Below, in pieces: positions 1-10,223 of a stretch of DNA of 25,434 nucleotides. Under the pieces are notes generated by a model. The model was not told the origin of the DNA. It made no database searches and saw only the letters and a list, made by a program, of their open reading frames with translations. Numbering within the stretch: position 1 is the stretch's first letter; each line of letters starts with the position of its first letter. Source of the stretch: Lingula anatina (taxonomy: Eukaryota; Brachiopoda; Lingulata; Lingulida; Lingulidae); contig NW_019776018.1 of the NCBI RefSeq assembly GCF_001039355.2, positions 112,677-138,110 on the forward strand, given 5' to 3'. Made by a program: the position numbers and the translations under genes.

Positions 1-15
1 TATATATATATATAT

Positions 16-62
<47 letters not shown>
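1..62. repeat. Compound microsatellite TA/CA/GA
   Basis: Consecutive dinucleotide runs: TA (1-16), CA (about 16-28), then GA (about 28-62). On the minus strand this is a pyrimidine (TC) tract directly downstream of the putative donor of the exon at 69-233. Confidence 0.95.
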
Positions 63-64
<2 letters not shown>

Positions 65-68
65 AAAC

Positions 69-233
69 CTGAACCCTTCCCCTGCGTCCAGCACAACCTT
101 GCACCAGTTCTTGGAGGCGTAGTTGGCCAGCCCCAAGGTGTCCGCATGCGACATGAGGCGCATGCACACGTCCGTCAGTGTCTGTCCACATACGCCGTTA
201 AACGCTTCTTGCTGATGGACGTCCATGTAAACT
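69..233 (-). pseudogene. Possible internal coding exon of an unrecognised gene, frame apparently disrupted
   Basis: Read on the minus strand, a good acceptor (pyrimidine-rich, ending CTACAG, exon start 233) and a GT donor (exon end 69) bracket 165 nt. Protein-like sequence appears in two different frames. The first, near 231-183, contains YMDVHQQEAFNGVCGQT. The second, from about 193 to 69, contains TDVCMRLMSHADTLGL and then NYASKNWCKVVLDAGEGF. They meet at a short TG run (+ strand about 178-183), as if two extra bases broke the frame. The only frame open across all 165 nt gives a G/R-rich string that looks unlike a normal protein. I do not recognise the family. It could be a decayed exon, an assembly error in the dinucleotide run, or a chance pattern. 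Confidence 0.3.
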
Positions 234-696
234 GTAGAGAATGATATTTATAAAACTACAAGAATGAAAAAAAATTACTCTGTTTAATAATTACATGAAA
301 ACTTTTATGGCGAGGAGTGTCACCTGGACACTCGACATGGGGGAAGTAATGATAATTATTCGATAAGGTTTAAGAAATCATAATAAACGTTAAGAAATTA
401 TAATAACGTTATAGCTTTGCAATAACCTTGTATAAGATTCAGGTATAAAAAGTCAAGAAATGGACACTTCATACTAATAATTCGGTGAGTGGTGTGAATT
501 AGGGTCGTTAAAGTCTCATTTCAAGAGGTGTTCGTGTGAGCTATTTTTAACGCACGCACACGTATACACGTACGCACACGCGTGCACACAAAGTAAAACA
601 TACCACCCACAAACACAGCCATGAACACGCACACGAACATACACTAATGGACAAAAAAAGAAGATCAATCAATAAATAAAAAATAGATAGGACAAA

Positions 697-733
<37 letters not shown>

Positions 734-913
734 CGGAAAAGGAGTAATCCAATACTCTTAGGAAGAACAGGGAACTGTAAGATGTTCGTCGTTACGGAAT
801 TTTAGGAGGAAGATAACAGTGAGGAAAAACCACAAAGTGGTGACAAATGTATCCTATAACAAATTAATGTCATAAAAATGCCAGGTAGTCTGATTTATTG
901 ATAGGTAAATTTA
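234..913. other. Non-coding, AT-rich stretch with simple repeats
   Basis: No supportable exon. Contains a degenerate ACGCAC/ACACGT purine-pyrimidine stretch (about 548-625) and a TAAA tetranucleotide array (691-731). It precedes the first duplicated unit and has no counterpart in the other units. Confidence 0.6.
691..731. repeat. TAAA tetranucleotide microsatellite
   Basis: About ten uninterrupted TAAA repeats (AAATAAATAAAT...), just upstream of duplicated unit 1. Confidence 0.95.
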
Positions 914-3008
914 GCGTGTGTACGGCGCAATAAGTCATATATAAGGGTTATCAGTTAAACGGAATGATGTCTGAATTAGGCGAGGCGCTGTCCAAGGATA
1001 TAGTTCAATAATCCACATTGTTTTTATCATATAGGACACATTTACCTATTTACCAAGTGATGCCATGAAACGGTTTCTTTGTTTATCCGAAATAAATCAT
1101 TCATTTTGGTAAAATATCTTTACGGCTTCGACTTTTGAAAGATTTTAAGTTTTTCGCTTAATTGCATATTGTACACTACATGTCCGAACTTTATTTTCAT
1201 TGACTCAATCAATGTATATATTCAATACTTATATTCCTCGCATTAAAGTAAAAGGGAAAAAACTCTCCTAAGTGCACCGTTAGTTCCGTTATTAGTTGAA
1301 AATCTCCACAGGCACAAATTATTTCCACCTTGTTATTTTCGAACGATTAAAAATGAATTAATTCCACTTGCAGTAGGAAGATATAATTCAAAAACAATGT
1401 CACGACTCTACAAATTCGGGGTTTTAACATAGCGCTACCCTTTCCCGCATATTGATATGTTATGTTATTATATTATGTTAAAACATTTGCTTTTTTCTTT
1501 ATCTTCATTTCTCTTTTTTATACCACCATCATAAAAATAAGGATTGTCGTAATAAATTGCCTTAGCTATGACTTTATCAATAAAGGAAAAAGATGTTTAT
1601 TTTCAAACGCTACTCGAGGGAGGGGGAGGGTGCAGTTCCGGCTTCTTGTCCTCAAACAGATCTTCATCGCATAAACATGAAGAGACCCTAAATCGCGATC
1701 TAGAGGGCTTGTCACAGGAAAATACAAGCCGATGACCTCTGCAGTGACCCTTACGGTTTGAAGATGTGGTATCGCACGAACGTTATGTTTTAGGCCTAAC
1801 AGGAAGAGGAGGTCTAAATGTAGAAAAACACGTCGCGGTTCACCTGTCGTGGGAGTAGGGTCAACTTTATCGTGTTGATTATCCGCCTAAATGTTGGTCT
1901 CTCCCTTAATGCTTGTCTCTCCCTCGGAAGGAATATACGTTATGGAAGCTGTGTAAAAAGACAAGCGTGTTTTCACTGAAAATCCAAAGAAAAATTCACT
2001 GTACCTCTGCTAATGTTACAGCCTAAAATGTCCAACAGTCAACCACCCATACCGCCTTTTAATCAAAGGGCATTAATTATTGTTTGTATTTCATTGAAAT
2101 TATTCGACTTTTAAATATGACTATCGAACATCAAATTACTATGACACACAGCCAGGCTTTAATATTGAGATATTTGTTATTGCTTGTAGGCCGATGATAT
2201 GGAAAAAACTTATTAACTACAGCAGTATAGGAACGTTGTTGTACCTTTTTAAGGGAAAAGTAAACGCAAGGGAAAAATGATCGTGGAGCATTTTCACCGC
2301 TTGTTTGTCCACGCGACCTTTGATGCAAATCATACGCGTAACGACAGGAAGAAAGGGTAGCTAAATTAAGCTATGGAGTACTTCACGGGTGAGGAAATAC
2401 GGAAACACTGTCCACTTTATTAATTTTCGTCACGCAAACCTTAGGTATGGTACGGAGAAATCGACTGTCCTAATAACACATTAGGTGACCCTGGGATTTC
2501 ATAGAACTTAAAATAGCCGTAAACGGATGCATAGTGGACATACCCAAGTACATGAATTGAAACGCCCTCATGGTCGAATGAATTTTCTGCGAAATATTTT
2601 TTCCTGATAGAAAAAAATTCGATCAAACGATAAAAAGTGAGTCACCCCCGAGGCATTTTATTTTCCTAAATTATCTGTTATATACAAAGGTTGATTGAAC
2701 ATGCTTTTGTTGACAAATAAATCTCTTATGTTAATTGTATTTGTTTGAACGGATATTTTTTGTAAAATGTGAATTAAAGCATTGAAATTCAAATAATTGT
2801 GATTGCTTTCTGAATGGAAACATTGTGCATTTCTTACAAAAAGGCTTCTCTACAAATCATTTTTAAAAGTAAATTTCTAAATAATCATGAATTAATTGCA
2901 GTAGCCCAGCCTTTCACTCAAACACAACTTTTAATGCTACCTTTTTAAATAAAGCGATAACCAGGGAAAGGTGTTTAATATTAACTGATTTTGTGAATTA
3001 ATCATTGC
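914..3008. other. 5' flank of unit 1, no gene seen
   Basis: Positions 914-1750 align with 8076-9550 in unit 2 once the 570-bp foldback element there is removed. Positions about 1750-2985 are missing from unit 2. A block at 2428-2492 (GTCACGCAAACCTTAGGTAT) recurs at 17038-17100 in unit 3, so unit 1 keeps the fullest version of this flank. Short open frames here show no splice-supported or family-like protein. Confidence 0.5.
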
Positions 3009-3420
3009 GCGATGAAATTTCGACAATGTGTTTACAGAGAGAGACAAGAACATTATGGTCACCTAATTCTACGACCAACCCTTGTATTAATTGCCATCAT
3101 TCCTTTCCCTTCCCTAATCGTGGACGCATCATTGTGCTTTTAATGCAGTAAGAGTTATAAAGCCATTAAAACAAAAATGCACTTCCTTATGGGGCGTGCT
3201 GTTTTGAAATTCATACATAATTGTTTCGGCGAACCTCGCTGAATATGAAGAAGGCTTGTCATTACGCGGTTTTCCTTTTAAACGTATGAGGAAATTTATC
3301 TTGTCAGTCAGGTGAAATGATTGGTTAAGCCACGGCAGAAAAAGTATAAAAAGGCAGTCGCAAGTCAATAGAACACGATAACCAAGATATAAACAAGAAA
3401 TAACCAAGAGAGAAATAGAG
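3009..3420 (+). promoter_or_regulatory. Promoter block of VWA gene copy 1
   Basis: A TATA box (TATAAAA, 3345-3351) sits about 75 bases before the start codon, placing the likely transcription start near 3375. The block from GCGATGAAATTT (3009) to the start codon is strongly conserved in front of all three copies, the longest conserved non-coding stretch of the unit, so it probably holds the shared enhancer and core promoter. The sequence just before the ATG is purine-rich (AGAAATAGAG). Confidence 0.7.
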
Positions 3421-3661
3421 ATGCAGACGATGAAAGTGTTCGTGGTTCTTGTTGCCGTATTTGCAACTGAGCAAGGTAAGACAATATGAATCTTAAATAA
3501 TTAGTTAGCCTGTCTTAACCCATTTGTTGTTATTGCAGAAATAAATACAGTTCACAATGTTTTTCGGACTATTTGTAGATACATGCACTTACACACGATT
3601 TTAATAGCAACTCTCATATACTCTCTCTCATTTTCTCTCTCTCTCTCTCTCCCACATAGGT

Positions 3662-3703
<42 letters not shown>

Positions 3704-4024
3704 TGACTAAAAACAGCGAGAAATCATAGATACCTAATCCAACATGTTGTATAATGGTATATGCTTTCTTTCACAGCATCGGCGGCAGTGAATACAAATA
3801 CTCTTGCCAGAGCATTACACAATAAGCTATCCAGTCTTCTGAAGCCCGAGCTTGTGTTTCCCCCGGTACCGCCAGGGGGTAACTTTAAAGTTCTACCGAA
3901 ACCTGTGACGCCCAAGCTTGACTTTCTTCTTGTACTGGACAGCAGCGGGAGCATTACTGCCAAGCATTTTGAAGCGGCAAAGGACGCGTGCGAGGTAATT
4001 TTTGATACATGTGTATGTATACAG

Positions 4025-4057
<33 letters not shown>

Positions 4058-5520
4058 GCGTATTTTTACAGATATAAACATTTTCACTAAGAGGTACCAC
4101 ACAACGATCGAAAATGAATTTTTGCGGACAGGTCAATCATATGAAGTAAAAATAATGATAAGAGAAGTTACTTAGTCTAGCATTGAAAACATGACTTTTA
4201 CCTTTGAAAGTAACTACATGAGAAATTATCATTCACCTCCTCTTTCATCATCATTATTATTATGTCTTCTGTAGTTATACAAAATATCCTATACATTTTA
4301 CACCATAATTAAGCATTTCACAACTGTCTTTTTTTTTCAATGCGCTATACTTATTATTCAGATTCTAGTAGACTACATTCACGGCCAGTCACCGTTTGGA
4401 ATGTATGGATCACGGGCCGGCCTCATCGAGTACTCCACCCAGAGCAAAACCCACGTTGAATTTTCATTCGGCGACTACAACACTGTCAGTTCTATCAAAA
4501 GCAGGATCAATCAAGTAAATTTTGATAACGGTAGGGCACGTTTTAATTCTCTCTCTCTCCCCACTTAGAATATTTTAAATGCCACTATTTTTGCAGTCCT
4601 CGCAATAGTGCTTGGAAAGTTATCATAATTGTAGACATCGCAGACCTCGTGTTGCGTGTTGGATCATCCTAATTCAATAACTTTGCTTCATAACTTATCT
4701 TACCCTTTGGAAGGGTTAGAACTTCTGACGTGATTTACAACGGAATCTATTTCAGGCGGCGCCACTGCAACGGGCCCCGCACTACAGTTGGCTAAAACGG
4801 AACTGGATGTCAAAGGTCGCCCAGGCAACGTGGGAGTGGTGTGGGTAATCACAGACGGCAAATCAAACTCCGGGGTGAATCCTAAGATTCCCGCCGATAT
4901 TCTCAGGGCAAATGGTAAAGATATTAGCCTCATTTTTGCTTAGTTACAAGGATAGTTATGAAGTCATTGTTGTAGCTCCAGTATCAATGTTTCAAGGAAT
5001 CTCCTTCCCATTTAGTGTATCTATCTACTTATAATCTAGCAGTTACCAAATTTGCATTTTCATATCTTGCTTGTACCCCTTTTCATCAAGTTTGTGCTAA
5101 ATGAAATATTCCATACATAAAAAAAACATTTTTACATGTATGAGGTGGTCTTATACTCGAAAGCTGTCATGCTTTTGCACTGGGTTTGCTTAATTCGTCG
5201 ATTGCACACCATGGTATATTTTGGCAACTATATTTATATTATTTTTCCCCGCTTACGTCAAAATAATATCAAGTAGCCTGAAGTCACTATATTTATTAAA
5301 AAAAAACGTCCACAATTGTGTTACAGGTGTAACGGTTTGTGTTGTTGGCGTTGGCAGTTCCGTCAACGCCGTGGAGCTCAATCAGATCGGCGACAGCGGC
5401 TGCGTCTACCGAGCAGACTCGTTCGCTCAGTTGAAGACGGCAGCCAGAATGGCTTACAACCTGAGCCAACCCCGCCTGAGTTCCGGTTTCTTCAACAACC
5501 TCTCATTCAAGCGTGTTTAA
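3421..5520 (+). CDS. Secreted single-VWA-domain protein, copy 1 (5 exons, 264 aa)
   Basis: Exons 3421-3475, 3777-3994, 4362-4530, 4756-4914 and 5327-5520, all with GT donors and AG acceptors and intron phases 1, 0, 1, 1. Residues 1-21 form a signal peptide (MQTMKVFVVLVAVFA core, likely cleavage after ASA). A proline-rich linker (about 42-65) precedes a VWA domain (about 66-245). The MIDAS metal site is complete: DSSGS at 73-77, Thr151 in TATG, and Asp181 in ITDG. Three cysteines (89, 205, 226) and NLS glycosylation sequons at 245 and 258 are visible. VWA proteins with an intact MIDAS typically bind protein ligands outside the cell. With no other domain, no transmembrane segment and a short tail ending SFKRV, a soluble matrix, adhesion or recognition protein is inferred. 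The start codon is supported by the TATA box and by conservation in all copies. Confidence 0.92.
3640..3696. repeat. CT and CA microsatellites in intron 1 of copy 1
   Basis: A CT run (about 3633-3652) followed by a CA run (about 3665-3697), roughly 80 bases before exon 2. Equivalent CT/CA tracts occur in copies 2 (10171-10223) and 3 (17715-17746). Confidence 0.9.
4027..4053. repeat. CA microsatellite after exon 2 donor of copy 1
   Basis: About 13 CA repeats starting some 30 bases downstream of the exon 2 donor at 3995. Copy 3 has a counterpart at the same relative place (18036-18067). Copy 2 keeps only a decayed ACACACGCACCC remnant. Confidence 0.9.
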
Positions 5521-5849
5521 TGAAAACGTTTTGCGATTTCGATGCAATCATTCGAAAAACACGTAGCTTAGCATTTATTTTGATCACTTGGATAATCATG
5601 CAAACAAGATGGATTTGTATTTTAGCAAAGTCTATTGAGAAAATATTATTCTGACTGTGAGAAAAACATAAGCAGTAGGATTTTTTTTATTTATTGGAAT
5701 GGTTCGTTAGACATTAAGGAAACAATACTCTGATTTATCATTCATTAATTTTATCTGTTATTTTAATGCACAAGTGTGTATGAATTTTCTCAGTGTGCTT
5801 TTGAAAGATCTCTTTTGTTTCATTTATGTTATGTCGTGTCACTTTTGAC

Positions 5850-5855
5850 AATAAA
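5850..5855 (+). terminator. Polyadenylation signal of VWA copy 1
   Basis: AATAAA 330 bases after the stop codon in a block (CACTTTTGACAATAAAAATG) conserved at 14406-14425 downstream of copy 2. Confidence 0.65.
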
Positions 5856-5988
5856 AATGTGCTAACTGATTAAGTAGAACTTTGAATATTCTATACACAT
5901 AGAAAATCAATCGAGGCGACATGGGGGTTGATAATTTAAGGAAACTCAGGACAAAGGTAAACGTGTTCAGCGAAAGGTCGATTTATAA

Positions 5989-7715
5989 TACAGACTTGAT
6001 ATTTAATATGGAATATTTTTTTCTAAACCATATTTTGTCAGTTTTTTCCTACTTCGCTGACTGATAAATGAAAATAAAGATTGAAATAGTGTTTTAATAA
6101 CTTTTAATAATATCTTTGATGTCATGGTGACATCACCTAATTAATTGAATTCGCCAGTGAAGCAACCAAAAATACATTGCCTATTCTAAGTCATACGACA
6201 ACCATTAAAACCGACATTTTGGATCTCCATATTTTAGTGTCTTTAAAAGAGTTACACGCCACACAAAGGACCTTCGTGTCAGTGTCTTGTCACAGCAACG
6301 GTCGCTGTTACGCCTGACCTCATCTGGCTGCTACCAGAGCTTTCAAGCGGCAAGGCATTCCTTGGGATAGGTCTTTAGAGTTTAATCTGGAATAAAATTC
6401 CAGGCAAAACGTGTCCAATTTGGTTCAGTTTTGTTGCAGGCCGTTGATTTGGCGAGTAATGACCTACCCAAATATTGTCTATGTGGTTCAGAAATGGCGA
6501 TTTTGATGACCAAGGTAGCTGCTCATTCCCTTGGCTACGATTAAAAGTGCTCTGTGAGAACTGGCAATCTCATCGTGCAACTTCAAATTGTTCTTAAGGT
6601 GCCACCTATCAAATATAGCCAAGTAATTCTCAGATTATTCCTTTATTTGATCTGGTTCAGGTTTTTATCGACGACTACCATTGGTGTTTTTGCACCAATG
6701 TGGTATCCACTCCAAATACTGACCCTTAAGAAGGTGCAGACGCTTCTTCGTGGGCCTATTCAGGATATCTGTAAACTCTGTTTTGACTAGATGAGCAGTA
6801 CAGATGAAAGCTGACATCAATAACGCAAGCCACGCGGTTTCAGTTAATTCATGAGAGAAAGAATCGGCACTGTTTTGCTGTTTATAGTAGCTTCCTCAGA
6901 GGCCGTCTGAAATCCTAACCTGCTATAACCAGTTTGGTGTTTGCTGAGAGCCTTGAAAACGAGTTTTGGAGGAAATTTGCCCTTTATTTTAAACGGACTG
7001 GATGTTTTTTGTTTAATTGCAGCAGCATATCCCGAAGAACAGTGAGTCCTGTACCCTGGTGATAAGATTTCGATACATTGGGCGTGACCTCTGGTACACC
7101 AGTCTGGGCATACATGTAACTGTATAAAGCTGTGCGGACCGTTCCGTGTGTCTGGCAATGCCCGTCTTTTTCGCGCCAATCTGGTACAGCTTAACAATTT
7201 TGTAAAACGCTGCAGGCCCGTAGCCAGGGGGAGTTCGGGGGGTTCGAAAGAACACCCCTTTTTGCTGAAAAAAGGTCCACTCTGGGTAAAATAAGACATA
7301 AGTACATGGGGATTTTTCGGTAAAAGGTCCACTTTTTCAGAAAAAAAAAAAACCCTTTGAAATCGCTGGCTACGGGCCTGCGCTGCTTAACTCATTTTAC
7401 TCACTGCAAAACCGACCACTTGCATGCAAAATTTCACATTCTTCGATGCAGTAGTTGCCGACATATGGATACTTTTTTGACAGAACTGTGCTTCGTCAAA
7501 GTCAAGCTTTGACCAGCCCAAAAGAGCACTACTCGGTTAAATCACTGCCAAAAATCAATGCAGAAGTGCAATAGACATGGTAGTTAGTTAATTGGTAGCG
7601 ACACACCTGACATCACACTTCTTCAGTCATATATCTTATATGAGATCTGAGTTTAAAAAAAAAAGAACGCATTTTTACCAAACTGAAATATTCCATATTA
7701 AATGTCAAGTCGGTA
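5989..7715 (-). mobile_element. Degenerate Tc1/mariner-like element A1 (1.7 kb)
   Basis: Terminal inverted repeats of about 29 bp: left from TACAGACTTGATATTTAATA at 5989, right ending AAATGTCAAGTCGGTA at 7715, with TA at each edge as Tc1/mariner insertions leave. Transposase traces lie on the minus strand. Near 7130-7210 is a helix-turn-helix-like stretch (FYKIVKLYQIGAKKTGIARH), and near 6479-6527 is SPFLNHIDNIW, resembling the family's SPDLNPIENLW motif around the last catalytic acid. Frames are broken, so it is inactive. It lies just after the 3' flank of VWA copy 1 and has a shortened partner after copy 2. Confidence 0.65.
7213..7380. mobile_element. 168-bp MITE inside element A1
   Basis: Perfect 15-bp terminal inverted repeats (CAGGCCCGTAGCCAG and CTGGCTACGGGCCTG) enclose an A-rich, non-coding core. 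CGCTG is duplicated on both sides (7208-7212, 7381-7385). The matching place in unit 2 (about 15202) reads AAAACGCTGCTTAACTC, an exact empty site, so this copy arrived after the units separated. Confidence 0.88.
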
Positions 7716-8421
7716 TTTACGGTTGCATCTCCTAACCCGTTCACTTGTCGCTTTTAATCCCTCCTCTTATGGCGATCACGTTCGAAGCAGTATGGTAATA
7801 ATTCATTTCATAAGAATTGCTACACAAAAGCAAATAAATATTCTTACGTTTATGACCTTCACGACCTACAATCTTCCACGTCTGCAGCATAAGGTACAAC
7901 CTAGCACCATAAATTATGTTACCGAGATCTATACCTGTTCATATTTTCATCAGCTCTCTCTCCATCTCTCTCCCTTTTTAACACACACACACACACACAC
8001 ACGCACGCACACGCACATACGCGCGCACGCACACCCGCGCACAAACAAACACTGAAATATCCTCGCATATCAAGAACGTGTGTACGGCGCAATATGTCAT
8101 ATATATGGGTTATCAGTTAAGCAGTCGGTTACTGGGAGAATACGGAATGATGTGGGGGTCCATGTCAAATGTCTGTTTTGGGTGAGGCGCTGTCCAAGGA
8201 TATAGTTCAATAATCCACATTATTTTTATAATATAGGACATATTTACCTATTTACCAAGAGATGCGGCGAAACGGTTTCCTTGTTTATCCGAAATGAATC
8301 ATTTATTTTGGTAGAATGTCTTAACGGTTTCGACTTTGGAAATATTTTTATTTTTCCGCTTATATACGCATTGTAAACTACATGTCTGTACTTTATTTTC
8401 ATTGACTCAATCAATGTATAT
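7716..8421. other. Junction between units 1 and 2, no gene seen
   Basis: Positions 7716-7960 align with about 15797-16010 of unit 2. A CA/CGCA array follows (7980-8042), then the start of unit 2. An open frame at 7702-8055 runs into the CA repeat and has no family features. Confidence 0.6.
7980..8042. repeat. CA/CGCA microsatellite at unit junction
   Basis: CA repeats grading into CGCACA. The same array type lies before unit 3 (16027-16062), and a related one at 19281-19318. Confidence 0.9.
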
Positions 8422-8991
8422 GTCAAAGGCCCGGATCAAATCTAGTCCTATGCATAAAAAGTCCAGACCCCATGTTTATTGCACCCTGGCTGGGCCCATT
8501 CTTTATGGTGTCTTTGCATTGTGAACAGCATAATGGGCAAGTTAAATGACCAAGTTAATTGGTCAAGCTGTCGGTTTGTTTGTATGGCATGTGCAGGGAA
8601 TGTCTTACATCAAGACACATATTATGATACTTACAGGTGTGGCAAATGAGATATACCTGTGATTTGTAAAATACATCAGAGGATGATACTTTTAAAGATG
8701 TTAAATGTGTAGAGAAAAGACATGTAGATTGATTTAGTAACATTTACTAAAGAAATGTTAAATTAAAGGTGGGCTTCATGTGTGCTTTGATCTAAGACAT
8801 CTCCTGCAGATGCCATACAAACAAACTGGCAGCTTGGCCAATTAACTTGGTCAACTAACTTGGTCATTTAACTTGCCCATTATACTGTTAACAATGCAAA
8901 GACACCATAAAGAATGGGCCCAGCCAGGGCGTAATAAACATGGGGTCTGGGCTTTTTATGCATGGGACTAGATTTGGTCCGGGCCTTTGAC
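8422..8991. mobile_element. 570-bp foldback element with about 200-bp inverted arms
   Basis: The left arm (8422 to about 8621, starting GTCAAAGGCCCGGATCAAAT) is nearly identical to the reverse complement of the right arm (about 8777 to 8991). The loop is about 155 bp and non-coding. Unit 1 has the empty site CAATGTATATATTCAATAC at 1211-1229. The flanks in unit 2 fit a 4-bp ATAT duplication, or a TA duplication in a TA-rich target. Long arms with no transposase suggest a non-autonomous foldback/MITE. Confidence 0.85.
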
Positions 8992-9570
8992 ATATATTCA
9001 ATACTCCTTTTCCTGACATTAAAGTCGAAGGGAAAAACACTCCCAGGTGCACCATTAGCTCCGTTACTAGTTGGGAATCTCCACAGGCGCATAATATTTC
9101 CATCTTGCTACTTTCGGACGATTAAAAATTAATTAATTCCACTTGAAGTAGGAAGATATGATTCAGAAACAATGTCACGATTCTACAAGTTCGTGATTTG
9201 AATGTAGCACTACTCTTTTCCGCATAGCAACTATATATATATATTTTAATGTTGAAACATTTGCTTTTTTTATCTTCATTTCTTCTTTTCTTTTCTATGG
9301 CTATTGTAAAAGTAGAGATTGTCAAATAAAATATAATATCTAATTATGACTTTATTAATAAAGAAAAAAAGATGCTTATTTTCAAATGCTACTTGGGGAA
9401 GGGGGAAGGTGTAGTTCCGGCTTCTTGTCTTTGAAAAGATCTTCATAAACATGAAGCATAAACATAAACATGAAGAGACACTAAATCGTGATATAGAAGG
9501 CTTGTTACAGGCAAATACAAGCCAATGACTTCTGTAGTGACCACTAATGATTTTGTAAATTAACCATTGC

Positions 9571-9968
9571 GCGATGAAATTTGGACAATGTGTTTACAGA
9601 GTTAGACCAAAACATTATGGTCGCCTAATTCTACGACCAACCCTTCTATCAATTGCCATTATTCCTTTCCTTTCCTTAATCGTGGACGCATCATTGTGTA
9701 TTTACTGCAGTAAGAGTTATAAAGCCATTAAAACGAAAATGCACTACTTAATGGTATTTCGAAATTTATACATAATTGTTTCGGCGAACCTCGCTGAATA
9801 TGAAGAAGGCTTGTCTTTACGCGGTTTTCCTTTTAAACGTATGAGGAAATTTATCTTCAGGTGAAAATTTTGTTAAGCCGTGACAGAAAAAGTATATAAA
9901 GGGAGTCGCGAGTTAACAGCACACGATAACCAAGATATAAAGAAGAAATAACCAAGAGAGAAACCGAG
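9571..9968 (+). promoter_or_regulatory. Promoter block of VWA gene copy 2
   Basis: TATATAAA at 9893-9900, followed by GGGAGTCGCGAGTTAACAGC, matches the copy 1 promoter closely. The start codon is 69 bases after the TATA box. The conserved upstream block begins at GCGATGAAATTTGG (9571). Confidence 0.7.
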
Positions 9969-10181
9969 ATGCAGACGATGAAAGCGTTCGTGGTTTTTGT
10001 TGCCGTATTCGCGATTGAGCAAGGTAAGACAATATGAATCTTAAAAAATTAGTTAGCCTGTCTTAACCCGATTATTGTTATTACAGTGATAAATACAGTT
10101 CACAGTGATTATTTCGAACTTTTGGTAGATACATGCACTTTCGCATGACTTTAATAGCAACTGTCATATACTCTCTCTCAT

Positions 10182-10223
<42 letters not shown>

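Noticed and set aside
3761-4090. Apparent single-exon plus-strand protein starting MLSFTASAAVNTN (also at 10271 and 17794)
   Set aside because: It is exon 2 of each VWA gene read through the acceptor and into the CA-rich intron; the splice sites and exon 1 signal peptide give a better model.
6844-7332. 162-codon minus-strand open frame
   Set aside because: It overlaps the decayed transposase region of element A1 and runs through the nested MITE, so it is not a host gene.
9574-9864. Open frame MKFGQCVYR... in the promoter block, also present in shorter form at 3012 and 17105
   Set aside because: It lies upstream of the TATA box, its length varies (41, 96, 76 codons), and differences between copies change amino acids freely, as expected of recently duplicated non-coding DNA.
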